This document shows positions 1 through 5,829 of a stretch of DNA of 7,938 nt, one piece after another. A program made the translations under genes and the position numbers. This stretch comes from Clostridiaceae bacterium (lineage in GTDB: Bacteria; Bacillota; Clostridia; DSM-8532). The stretch is taken from assembly GCA_012727625.1 (NCBI GenBank), contig JAAYGP010000371.1, forward strand, positions 1-7,938, written 5' to 3'. The stretch's first letter is position 1; each line of letters opens with the position of its first letter. Under the pieces are notes generated by a model. It was given only the letters and a program-made list of their open reading frames with translations. It was not told where the DNA came from and made no database searches.

Positions 1-123
1 GAAATATATTACAGCTTATGCCATGCTTAACATATTTGTTACTGTTCACTCCTGGTTTCCCAATGAATAAAATTCTATTGAAAGCAAAACATAAATATAA
101 AATAAAAATCAGGGAGTGATGAC

Positions 124-552
124 ATGAGTCTTGTACCGTGGGATCCATTCAGGGAAATGGAGAGTTTTGGCAGAAATATCGGCAATTTATTCGATTTTTC
201 ACCCTTTAGATTTTTTGGGGGAATGAATACACCAAGAGTTGATGTGTACCAGACTGACACCGATGTAGTGGTTAAAGCGGAAATCCCCGGGATAACAAAG
301 GAAGATTTGAACGTATATGTTGATGAAAATTCCATAAGGCTTTCAGGACAGTCCAAAAGAGACAATCAATACAAAGACGAAAACATTTACAGGACTGAAC
401 GGTATTACGGGAGTTTTTCAAGGACGATACCCCTGCCGGTGGAAATAAAGTCGGAGCAGGCTAAAGCCGCATACAAGGACGGAATATTGTCGGTAACCCT
501 TCCAAAGGTAGAACAGTCCAAACCGAAAGGCAGAAAAATAGATATCCAGTAA
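124..552 (+). CDS. Hsp20/alpha-crystallin family small heat-shock protein
   Basis: This is an ATP-independent holdase that binds unfolding proteins in the cytoplasm and keeps them refoldable for ATP-dependent chaperones. The 142-residue product has the family's usual length and order. A short aromatic N-terminal arm (residues 1-36, with PWDPFREM) is followed by an alpha-crystallin domain (about 37-128). That domain contains KAEIPGI at 51-57 and the signature A-Y-K-D-G-I-L-S-V-T-L-P ending near 127. The C-terminal tail carries an I-D-I (IXI) motif at 139-141, which in this family docks onto neighbouring subunits in the oligomer. The ATG start is supported by AGGGAG at 111-116, seven bases upstream. 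The gene stands alone and converges with the remnants on the minus strand. No CIRCE (HrcA) inverted repeat is visible in the 123 bases upstream, so control by another heat or stress regulator is more likely. The family call is firm. Confidence 0.95.
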   Translation: MSLVPWDPFREMESFGRNIGNLFDFSPFRFFGGMNTPRVDVYQTDTDVVVKAEIPGITKEDLNVYVDENSIRLSGQSKRDNQYKDENIYRTERYYGSFSRTIPLPVEIKSEQAKAAYKDGILSVTLPKVEQSKPKGRKIDIQ

Positions 553-664
553 TGATTCCAAAATGCTCCCTTAAATTTAAAAACCAGCAGGCAAAAAGCT
601 TCCCTGCATCCGGAAATGTTCTGTATGCAGAATAATAAACATAATTTTACATGGTTAACATTGC

Positions 665-686
665 GGGCGGTTTTTATAAACCGCCC
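665..686. terminator. Hairpin between convergent genes, possible bidirectional terminator
   Basis: A perfect 9-bp stem (GGGCGGTTT pairing with AAACCGCCC) encloses a 4-base loop. It sits between the end of the Hsp20 gene and the end of the minus-strand reductase remnant, where a shared terminator is expected. There is no T-tract directly after the stem on either strand, so intrinsic termination is plausible but not proven. The remaining sequence from 553 to 664 shows no gene. Confidence 0.5.
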
Positions 687-693
687 CAAAGCC

Positions 694-1328
694 TCATTCA
701 AGGTTTTCAAAAGCCCAGGCTGTAAGTTCGTTAAGCGAAGGATGAATTACCATTGAATCCAGAATTGGCTCATACGTACCCAAAGGAGGACACATCAGAC
801 GAAGCTCGTCTATTTCATTAATATCGCTGCTCCTGGTAATATTCACACACCTGTGTCCGACATTCATAAGGTAAACAAAAGGCTGCACCAACATTGCCGC
901 ATGAGGGCCTACAACATGGGCGCCCAGAAGCTTCCGGTTTTCCCCGACAATTATTTTTACAAAGCCATTATCCTCATCTCTGTCGCCATAACCCATTTTT
1001 ATTCCCCCCACAACTTTCGAATAATAGTTGCGTCCAATGTAATATTTTATGCCTCTCTCCTTTGCTTCTCTTTCGGTAATTCCTACATGTGCAACCTGGG
1101 GATGAGTATAGACAGCCCAGGGCACTGCAGTGTAACAGGCTATTTTTTTGTCTCTTTCCATAATTATATTGTTTATAAGGATTTTGGCCTCATAGTTGGC
1201 TTTATGTCTGAACTGGAATTTTCCGTTGATATCACCTATGGCCCAGATGAGAGATTGCCACAGGATCTTTGTTCATAGTCGGTTTTTATTAAACTTTGAC
1301 CTGAATCATTTTCGCAAAGCTGTTTAAG
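694..1328 (-). pseudogene. C-terminal remnant of a pyridine nucleotide-disulfide oxidoreductase (dihydrolipoamide dehydrogenase / mercuric reductase-like), frameshifted
   Basis: The intact parent would be an FAD enzyme of about 450 residues or more that passes electrons from NAD(P)H through a redox-active disulfide. Only its last part remains. Reading leftward, frame A (694-1272) gives IWAIGDINGKFQFRH, the family's second FAD-binding motif (A-x-G-D). The dimerisation domain follows, with YTHPQVAHVGITEREAK and a C-terminal IHPSLNE that matches the catalytic His-Pro...Glu element. Frame A is cut by TGA at 1273-1275. The next frame continues the homologous sequence upstream (IKTDYEQRSCGNL), so a frameshift near 1246-1254 separates the two pieces, at a TCTCTC run. 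Beyond that a TAA at 1329-1331 stops the second frame. The N-terminal FAD site, the CxxxxC disulfide and the NAD(P) domain are absent. The internal ATG at 1161 has no ribosome binding site. This is almost certainly a decayed gene. Lipoamide, mercuric or other specificity cannot be decided. Confidence 0.85.
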
Positions 1329-1376
1329 TTATTGCGATATGAAAAATGAAGTATTTCATTTTCACATCTGCAGAAT

Positions 1377-1733
1377 TCAGTCATCTAAAACCCCGATATA
1401 AACACCCTCTTTTTTAACCTTTTCAATGGTATCATACATTTTATCAAATGTTTCTTTATAGCTTAGCCCCTCGTTAGGTATTTTACTGATGCCTATACGC
1501 ATACTAAGAGGGATTTCCTTTCCGTCGTAAGTAACGAAATTACCGTTTAATGCAGTGATCTTATGAGCCAATTCCTTTGCTTCATTCACCGTGTAATATC
1601 CGGTTAAAACAACAAATTCATCACGCCCTATACGAAACATCAGCATGTTGTCAGAAATTGCTGAATCAATGCGTCCAAGCCGGAACAAATAGAGCTGTAT
1701 AGTATCTGCCAGTTTAGCATCTAATAATATTTT
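1377..1733 (-). pseudogene. 5'-truncated GGDEF-domain remnant (diguanylate cyclase-like) with a GRDEF motif
   Basis: This is the C-terminal two-thirds of a GGDEF domain, the module that makes cyclic di-GMP. The frame is open from 1733, next to an in-frame TGA at 1734-1736. It shows MFRIGRDEFVVLTG, where the canonical R-x-G-G-D-E-F is altered to R-I-G-R-D-E-F. After it comes a region matching the later strands (IPLSMRIGISKIPNEG, then FDKMYDTIEKVKKEG in place of AD-x-A-M-Y-x-A-K-x-x-G). The N-terminal part of the domain, any sensor region and a credible start are missing. The only candidate start nearby, a TTG at 1688, has no Shine-Dalgarno sequence. The right end of the open frame overlaps the last codons of the nitroreductase gene, which suggests a deletion or rearrangement junction near 1720-1735. 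The GRDEF change would be expected to abolish cyclase activity. Degenerate GGDEF domains can act as GTP or c-di-GMP sensors, but truncation makes a fossil more likely. Confidence 0.75.
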
Positions 1734-2233
1734 TCAAAACACACAACACTGTCAAAGTCTTTCCTGGGGCGCGGTGGAGGTGTTTCCGCAGGATAGCCGA
1801 GGGTGGTCATGGCCACTACCCTGACTTCATCAGGAACTCCCAGGATTTCTTTTACTTTCTTCTCATCAAACCGCCCCAGCCAGCAAGTGCCAAGCCCTTG
1901 CTCATAAGCCTCAAGAATCATATAAGCAGTGGCAATGGATAAGTCCAGTGTATAACGATATTGGCCGCACATCATAATACCCTCAGTCTCAGTTGCGCAT
2001 GAGCATATTATGACCGGGGCTTCTCCCACAAAGCTCTGACCTCCCGTCGCCTCTCCAAGCCTTGTAATAGTATCCTTGTTTCTTACAACCACAAACTTCC
2101 ACGGCTGCTGGTTTCTGGCCGAGGGAGAAAGCCTTGCTGCCTCCAGGACTTTCCTGAGCACGTCATCTTCAACAATTCGATCACTATATTTGCGTATGCT
2201 GCGCCTGTCTTTTATCGCTGTAAAAACATCCAT
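1721..2233 (-). CDS. Nitroreductase family protein (FMN-dependent NAD(P)H oxidoreductase)
   Basis: Members of this family are cytoplasmic FMN flavoproteins that use NAD(P)H to reduce nitro compounds, quinones or flavins; the physiological substrate cannot be told here. The 170-residue product matches the short, single-domain members. The N-terminal DRRSIRKYS (residues 9-17) supplies the Arg/Ser residues that hold the FMN phosphate. S-P-S-A-R-N-Q-Q-P-W-K-F (36-47) is the family's second flavin-contacting segment. G-L-G-T-C-W-L-G (113-120) and L-G-Y-P (145-148) complete the fold. The ATG start has AGGAGG seven bases upstream. The gene is complete, faces away from the lacI-type gene across a 256-base region, and its 3' end overlaps the GGDEF remnant's open frame. 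Nothing in the sequence ties it functionally to the sugar genes. Confidence 0.93.
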   Translation of the reverse strand: MDVFTAIKDRRSIRKYSDRIVEDDVLRKVLEAARLSPSARNQQPWKFVVVRNKDTITRLGEATGGQSFVGEAPVIICSCATETEGIMMCGQYRYTLDLSIATAYMILEAYEQGLGTCWLGRFDEKKVKEILGVPDEVRVVAMTTLGYPAETPPPRPRKDFDSVVCFEKYY

Positions 2234-2264
2234 TCCTTTGCCTCCTCTGTTATGTAAATACTAA

Positions 2265-2270
2265 ATTATA
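2265..2270 (-). promoter_or_regulatory. Possible -10 element for the nitroreductase gene
   Basis: The minus strand reads TATAAT here, about 30 bases upstream of the ATG and just before the ribosome binding site. No good -35 hexamer lies 16-18 bases further upstream. An alternative pair is TTGATT with TAAGAT at a 17-base spacing slightly upstream. The choice between them is uncertain. Confidence 0.35.
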
Positions 2271-2371
2271 CTATTATCTTACACAAAAGCACCTGTTTAA
2301 TCAACAAGTACGTGAACCTGTGGACAGCAACCAGTTATCCATGTAAAAAGCAGAAAAATCACAAAACAGTC

Positions 2372-2400
2372 TTGCGAAAATATATTCACAGTATTATAAT
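2372..2400 (+). promoter_or_regulatory. Sigma-A type promoter of the lacI-family gene
   Basis: TTGCGA at 2372-2377 and TATAAT at 2395-2400 are separated by exactly 17 bases, the optimal vegetative sigma factor spacing. The predicted start of transcription (about 2406-2408) falls at the edge of the first operator palindrome. The leader before the TTG start codon would be about 80 bases. Confidence 0.75.
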
Positions 2401-2404
2401 GATC

Positions 2405-2420
2405 ATGTAAACGATTACAT
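2405..2420 (+). promoter_or_regulatory. Operator 1: LacI-family palindrome / cre-like site
   Basis: ATGTAAACGATTACAT has 6-bp arms around a central CG, with only the two positions flanking the CG asymmetric. This is the classic form of a LacI/GalR-family operator, in which the hinge-helix leucine inserts at the central CpG. It lies at the predicted transcription start, so a bound repressor would block the promoter. The 14-base core also fits the consensus for CcpA catabolite-responsive sites (TGWAANCGNTNWCA), so CcpA control is an alternative to autoregulation, or could act alongside it. Confidence 0.75.
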
Positions 2421-2461
2421 ATTAATCAAAATTAATAAGCATAATATCAGTAAAATAAAAG

Positions 2462-2475
2462 TGTAACCCATTACA
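2462..2475 (+). promoter_or_regulatory. Operator 2: second, imperfect copy of the same palindrome
   Basis: TGTAACCCATTACA has the same TGTAA...TTACA arms as operator 1, but its centre is CC instead of CG. The centres are 56 bp apart. This copy touches the Shine-Dalgarno sequence (AAAGGAG, 2475-2481) of the lacI-type gene. It could be an auxiliary operator for cooperative binding or looping, or a roadblock to transcription. Confidence 0.55.
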
Positions 2476-2489
2476 AAGGAGTGTCCGAT

Positions 2490-3488
2490 TTGACAACAAT
2501 AAGTGACGTAGCTGCTGCTGCCGGAGTTTCCGTGGCAACCGTTTCAAGAGTTATTAACGGCAACGCGAATGTGTCCCCTGAAACTCTTGCGAAAGTTACA
2601 AAGGCCATTCAGGATCTTAATTATCGTCCGAACCTATTGGGAAGAGATTTACGCAGAACCAAATCAGAAAGAGTCCTTGTATTGCTTCCTAATATTTCAA
2701 ATCCTTTTTATTCGGAAATAGTAAAAGGTATAGAAGATGTCGCAAACAGGAATGGTTACAGCATCATGCTCTGTAACACGGATTCTGATATAAAGAGGGA
2801 GAAAAAGTATGTTAAAATGCTGAAAACCCGTCTTGCTGATGGCGCGATTCTTATGGCGTCGGAAATGTCCTGCGAAGAATTAACCGAACTGTCCAAAGAG
2901 CTCTCAATAGTTCAGTGCTGTGAATATAAAGAAGGTGTTCCACTTCCCCACGTCTCAATAGAAAACGAAAAGGCAGCATACAAGGCAACAAACCATTTGA
3001 TTAGCCTTGGGCACAGAAAAATTGCCTTTATCGGCGCCGACAATCAGTTTTTATCATCAAACCTGAGAGAAACAGGCTATAAAAGGGCGTTATCAGACGC
3101 AGGTATAGAGATAAAGCCCGCATATATATGTTATGGAAACTACAGCTATAAAAGCGGATTCAGAAACATGAAAAGGCTTTTGGACCTTCCGGACAGGCCA
3201 ACTGCCGTATTCTGCGTTTCGGATGTTATGGCAATAGGCGCTATCCGCTCCGCAATGGAAGAAAACCTGAAAGTGCCGGATGACCTTGCAGTTTGCGGCT
3301 TTGACAATATTCATTTTTCGTGGATGTTCAATCCTTCAATAACAACTATTTCACAGCCCATGTATGACCTTGGCTGTACCGCGATGGAGGCGTTAATTAA
3401 CATAATAGAGGGAAAATCCTCGGAAATAGTTAATTATTTTTTGGAATACGAGCTGATTGTCCGCAGTTCCACCCTGAAAGGATACTGA
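2490..3488 (+). CDS. LacI/GalR-family transcriptional regulator
   Basis: This is a dimeric DNA-binding repressor that responds to a sugar or a sugar derivative. The 332-residue protein has the standard layout. A helix-turn-helix spans residues 2-25 (TTISDVAAAAGVSVATVSRV), and a hinge helix lies around 46-58 (R-P-N ... G-R-D-L-R-R), with L54 placed as the leucine lever. A periplasmic-binding-protein-like effector domain runs from about 61 to 330 and includes S-N-P-F-Y near 70-74, S-D-V-M-A-I-G at 244-250 and C-G-F-D-N at 269-273. The TTG at 2490 is chosen as start because AAAGGAG at 2475-2481 lies eight bases upstream and the product begins at the usual M-T-T-I-x-D-V. An in-frame GTG at 2481 overlaps that Shine-Dalgarno sequence and would add three residues. 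The gene precedes two sugar dehydrogenases and a TIM barrel on the same strand and has two palindromes in its own promoter, so autoregulation and control of those genes are likely. The effector is unknown. Confidence 0.95.
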   Translation: MTTISDVAAAAGVSVATVSRVINGNANVSPETLAKVTKAIQDLNYRPNLLGRDLRRTKSERVLVLLPNISNPFYSEIVKGIEDVANRNGYSIMLCNTDSDIKREKKYVKMLKTRLADGAILMASEMSCEELTELSKELSIVQCCEYKEGVPLPHVSIENEKAAYKATNHLISLGHRKIAFIGADNQFLSSNLRETGYKRALSDAGIEIKPAYICYGNYSYKSGFRNMKRLLDLPDRPTAVFCVSDVMAIGAIRSAMEENLKVPDDLAVCGFDNIHFSWMFNPSITTISQPMYDLGCTAMEALINIIEGKSSEIVNYFLEYELIVRSSTLKGY

Positions 3489-3515
3489 AGCAAGGAAAAA
3501 AATACAATCCGGTTT

Positions 3516-3534
3516 GCCTGTGTTTCCGTCAGGC
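3516..3534 (+). terminator. Weak hairpin after the lacI-type gene
   Basis: GCCTG and CAGGC form a 5-bp stem with a 9-base loop, followed only by TTT. It could reduce transcription from the regulator into the downstream enzymes, which would explain the 166-base gap. It is too weak to be called a full terminator. Confidence 0.3.
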
Positions 3535-3545
3535 TTTCCCGATAA

Positions 3546-3590
3546 TTCAGACAAATCATGGGAAATCGATATGATGCAGAATAAACTGCA
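3546..3590 (+). promoter_or_regulatory. Possible internal promoter with an overlapping inverted repeat
   Basis: TTCAGA (3546-3551) and TATGAT (3570-3575) are 18 bases apart, matching the sigma-A consensus at 4/6 and 5/6 positions. An inverted repeat, TGCAG-N6-CTGCA (3575-3590), begins at the last base of the -10 element and would cover the start of transcription. It is unlike the TGTAA...TTACA operators, so a different regulator would have to bind it. The rest of the gap (3591-3640) is AT-rich and shows nothing further. Confidence 0.3.
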
Positions 3591-3654
3591 AGGTTATTTT
3601 AATATTGATAATTAAAAAATGAAACATATTTTTTATGATAAGGAGGTTTTCAAA

Positions 3655-4695
3655 TTGATTGGAATCGGAATTATTGGCTGCGGGTCCATAACCATCCACA
3701 GACATGCTCCTGAATATTATTCCCGCAAGGATTGCAGACTGATTGGGTATTATGATCCCGTAACTGAGCGTGCACAAGCTCTGACAAAAAGGCTTGGCGG
3801 AAAAGTTTTTACCGGCCTCGCGCAGCTTTTATCTGACAAAAATATAGACGCCGTCAGTGTGTGCACACCAAACAAATATCATGCTCCTTACAGCATAGCG
3901 GCATTAAAGGCAGGAAAGCTTGTTTTATGTGAAAAGCCCATGGCTGTTTCAGCGGATGAAGCCTTATCCATGATTAAAACAGCCGAAGAGTGCGGAAAAT
4001 TTCTTATGATAGGTCATAATCAGCGCTTGGCTCCGGCACATATAAGAGCAAAAGAAATCCTGCAATCGGGGGAGCTGGGAAGAGTACTAACTTTCAGAAC
4101 CACTTTCGGCCATGGCGGACCTGAAGGCTGGAGTGTGGAAAATGGCAGGCATACCTGGTTTTTTAAACAGGATGAGGCATTTATCGGGGCAATGGGTGAT
4201 TTGGGAGTACATAAAACAGACCTCATACGCTGGCTTATTGATGATGAAATAGTTGAAGTAAAAGCATATGTAACAACCCTTGACAAAACCAATGACAAGG
4301 ACGAGCCCATTGAAGTCGATGACAACGCTGTATGTCTGCTTAAATCCCGGAAAGGTATTTTGGGAACTTTAACCGCCAGCTGGACCTATTACGGGGCTGA
4401 AGACAACAGCACAATATTATACTGTTCCGAAGGCGTGATGAAAATCTATGACAATCCTTATTTTCCAATAGAAATTACAAAAAAGAACGGGGAAAAAATA
4501 TTTTACAAGGCAGGTAAAATCCAGACCAATGAATCCCAGCATAATTCAGGCGTTATTGATTTGTTTGTTGATTCCGTCATTAATGGCAGAAAGCCTGAAA
4601 TTGACGGAAATGAAGGTCTTGCGGCATTACGCATTGTTCTGGCATGTCTTGAATCGGCCCGAACAGGAAAAGCTTGCGTTGTAGACGGGAGATGA
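3655..4695 (+). CDS. Gfo/Idh/MocA family oxidoreductase (first of two)
   Basis: This is a cytoplasmic NAD(P)-dependent dehydrogenase acting on a sugar, polyol or glycoside. The 346-residue protein has an N-terminal Rossmann domain with G-I-I-G-C-G-S at 5-11 and V-C-T-P-N near 69-73. The family motif E-K-P lies at 93-95, its lysine being the usual catalytic/substrate-contacting residue. The C-terminal alpha/beta domain contains G-D-L-G-V-H-K-T-D (181-189), whose Asp and His correspond to the family's active-site pair. The start is taken as TTG 3655 because AAGGAGG at 3640-3646 lies eight bases upstream and the product then begins just before the dinucleotide-binding strand. An upstream in-frame ATG at 3619 has no ribosome binding site and would add 12 unconserved-looking residues. 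The stop codon overlaps an ATG by ATGA at 4692-4695, and the next gene is a distant family member, so the two are translationally linked. Substrate and cofactor preference are not readable. Confidence 0.93.
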   Translation: MIGIGIIGCGSITIHRHAPEYYSRKDCRLIGYYDPVTERAQALTKRLGGKVFTGLAQLLSDKNIDAVSVCTPNKYHAPYSIAALKAGKLVLCEKPMAVSADEALSMIKTAEECGKFLMIGHNQRLAPAHIRAKEILQSGELGRVLTFRTTFGHGGPEGWSVENGRHTWFFKQDEAFIGAMGDLGVHKTDLIRWLIDDEIVEVKAYVTTLDKTNDKDEPIEVDDNAVCLLKSRKGILGTLTASWTYYGAEDNSTILYCSEGVMKIYDNPYFPIEITKKNGEKIFYKAGKIQTNESQHNSGVIDLFVDSVINGRKPEIDGNEGLAALRIVLACLESARTGKACVVDGR

Positions 4696-4703
4696 TCATA
4701 AAA

Positions 4704-5747
4704 ATGCTCAGGTATGGATGTGTTGGCGCCGGTGCAATAGCCCGGGCAAAGCATATGAAAGGATATAGCGCTTTTGCGGACATTGAATTTGTATCGGTTT
4801 GCGATACAAATGAAAAATTCGCACAAGAGGCTGCCCAGGAATTTGGCTTTAAAAAGTACTATACAGACTACCGCGAAATGCTGGAGAAGGAAAAACTTGA
4901 TTTTATAAGCGTCTGCACGCCAAATTATCTTCATTTCCCGGTAACCTTACTGGCACTCGAGAATGGTTTACATGTTCATTGCGAAAAACCTGTTGCTCTG
5001 AACAGTATTGAGGCACAGAAAATGGTGGATGCCAGGAATAAATACGGGAAGATACTGATGATAGCTCTTAACAACAGGTTTACGAACCATGCCTGGTTTG
5101 TAAAAAAATATACCGAAGAAGGGCTCCTTGGGGAAATCTACCACGCGCGCTGCGGATGGAAGCGGCAAAGAGGTATACCCGGAAAAGGCGGATGGTTCAC
5201 AAACAAAGCCCTGTCAGGAGGCGGACCTTTAATTGATCTGGGTGTGCATTTCATGGATCTTGCAATGTATTTTATGGGATACCCAAAACCGGTTTCTGTT
5301 GTGGGAGCAACTTACAGCAAGTTTGCTCGGAATGAATGTGTCAATTCATCAGGATGGGGAATGACTTCCGATAAAAACGGAATTATGGATGTTGAAGATA
5401 TGGCTGTGGGTTTTATCCGTCTGGAAAACAATACCACTATTGACATTGAATTCAGCTGGGCATCCAATATTGATCAGGAAGACAACTATTACGAACTTCT
5501 TGGCACAAAGGGCGGGGCAATTTACCGTGGCGGTGAGCTTAGAATTATAACAGAACAGTTTTCAACAATTGTTGAGATAAAGCCCAACCTTAATTTTAAA
5601 TGCCCTGTAAACGAGTTCAGCCATTTTATTGACTGCGTTAAAAATGGTACAGAACCCCTTTCAAAGCCTGAAGAAGCTGTTGTATTAATGAAAATTATTG
5701 ATGGCATCTACAAATCATCGCAAACAAAACAGGAAGTCGTATTGTAA
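4704..5747 (+). CDS. Gfo/Idh/MocA family oxidoreductase (second of two)
   Basis: This second NAD(P)-dependent sugar dehydrogenase has 347 residues. It begins with the dinucleotide-binding segment R-Y-G-C-V-G-A-G-A-I-A (3-13), and V-C-T-P-N follows near 70-74. The catalytic E-K-P lies at 94-96. A glycine-rich stretch, G-G-W-F-T ... S-G-G-G-P-L-I-D-L-G-V-H (about 162-182), places D178 and H182 as the active-site pair. It differs clearly in sequence from the preceding gene, so this is not a recent tandem duplication and the two probably catalyse different steps, for example oxidation and re-reduction. The start is uncertain. ATG 4704 is preferred because GGGAG (4687-4691) precedes it by 12 bases and the protein begins as relatives do. 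ATG 4692 overlaps the previous stop (ATGA) but abuts the GGGAG with no spacing. TTG 4674 is a longer, less likely option. Confidence 0.93.
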   Translation: MLRYGCVGAGAIARAKHMKGYSAFADIEFVSVCDTNEKFAQEAAQEFGFKKYYTDYREMLEKEKLDFISVCTPNYLHFPVTLLALENGLHVHCEKPVALNSIEAQKMVDARNKYGKILMIALNNRFTNHAWFVKKYTEEGLLGEIYHARCGWKRQRGIPGKGGWFTNKALSGGGPLIDLGVHFMDLAMYFMGYPKPVSVVGATYSKFARNECVNSSGWGMTSDKNGIMDVEDMAVGFIRLENNTTIDIEFSWASNIDQEDNYYELLGTKGGAIYRGGELRIITEQFSTIVEIKPNLNFKCPVNEFSHFIDCVKNGTEPLSKPEEAVVLMKIIDGIYKSSQTKQEVVL

Positions 5748-5829
5748 CCATGCAAGTCCTATGTCAAAGGCCTGGGAAATTTAAGATGTCTTAGTTTTAA
5801 GCAAGAGCAAATTCAAGGGGGTTTTTATA

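Noticed and set aside
1..123. Heat-shock control element (CIRCE) or clear promoter upstream of the Hsp20 gene
   Set aside because: No TTAGCACTC/GAGTGCTAA repeat is present. A TTGAAA at 78-83 has no -10 element at proper spacing, so no promoter was called.
552..635. 27-codon frame whose ATG overlaps the Hsp20 stop codon
   Set aside because: No ribosome binding site and no recognisable sequence; short frames of this size are expected by chance.
853..1278. Open frame of 141 codons on the + strand
   Set aside because: It lies opposite the reductase remnant, whose minus-strand translation matches a known family. The + translation has no family-like motif.
2319..2343. Two DnaA-box-like nonamers (TGTGGACAG and TTATCCATG)
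   Set aside because: Each matches only 7 of 9 consensus positions, there are only two, and the gene context (nitroreductase and lacI-type) is not that of a replication origin.
2481..2489. GTG start for the lacI-type gene
   Set aside because: The GTG overlaps the Shine-Dalgarno AAAGGAG and would leave the gene without a binding site; TTG at 2490 fits spacing and family N-termini.
3619..3654. ATG 3619 start for the first dehydrogenase
   Set aside because: No Shine-Dalgarno sequence upstream; a strong AAGGAGG lies inside this stretch and points to TTG 3655.
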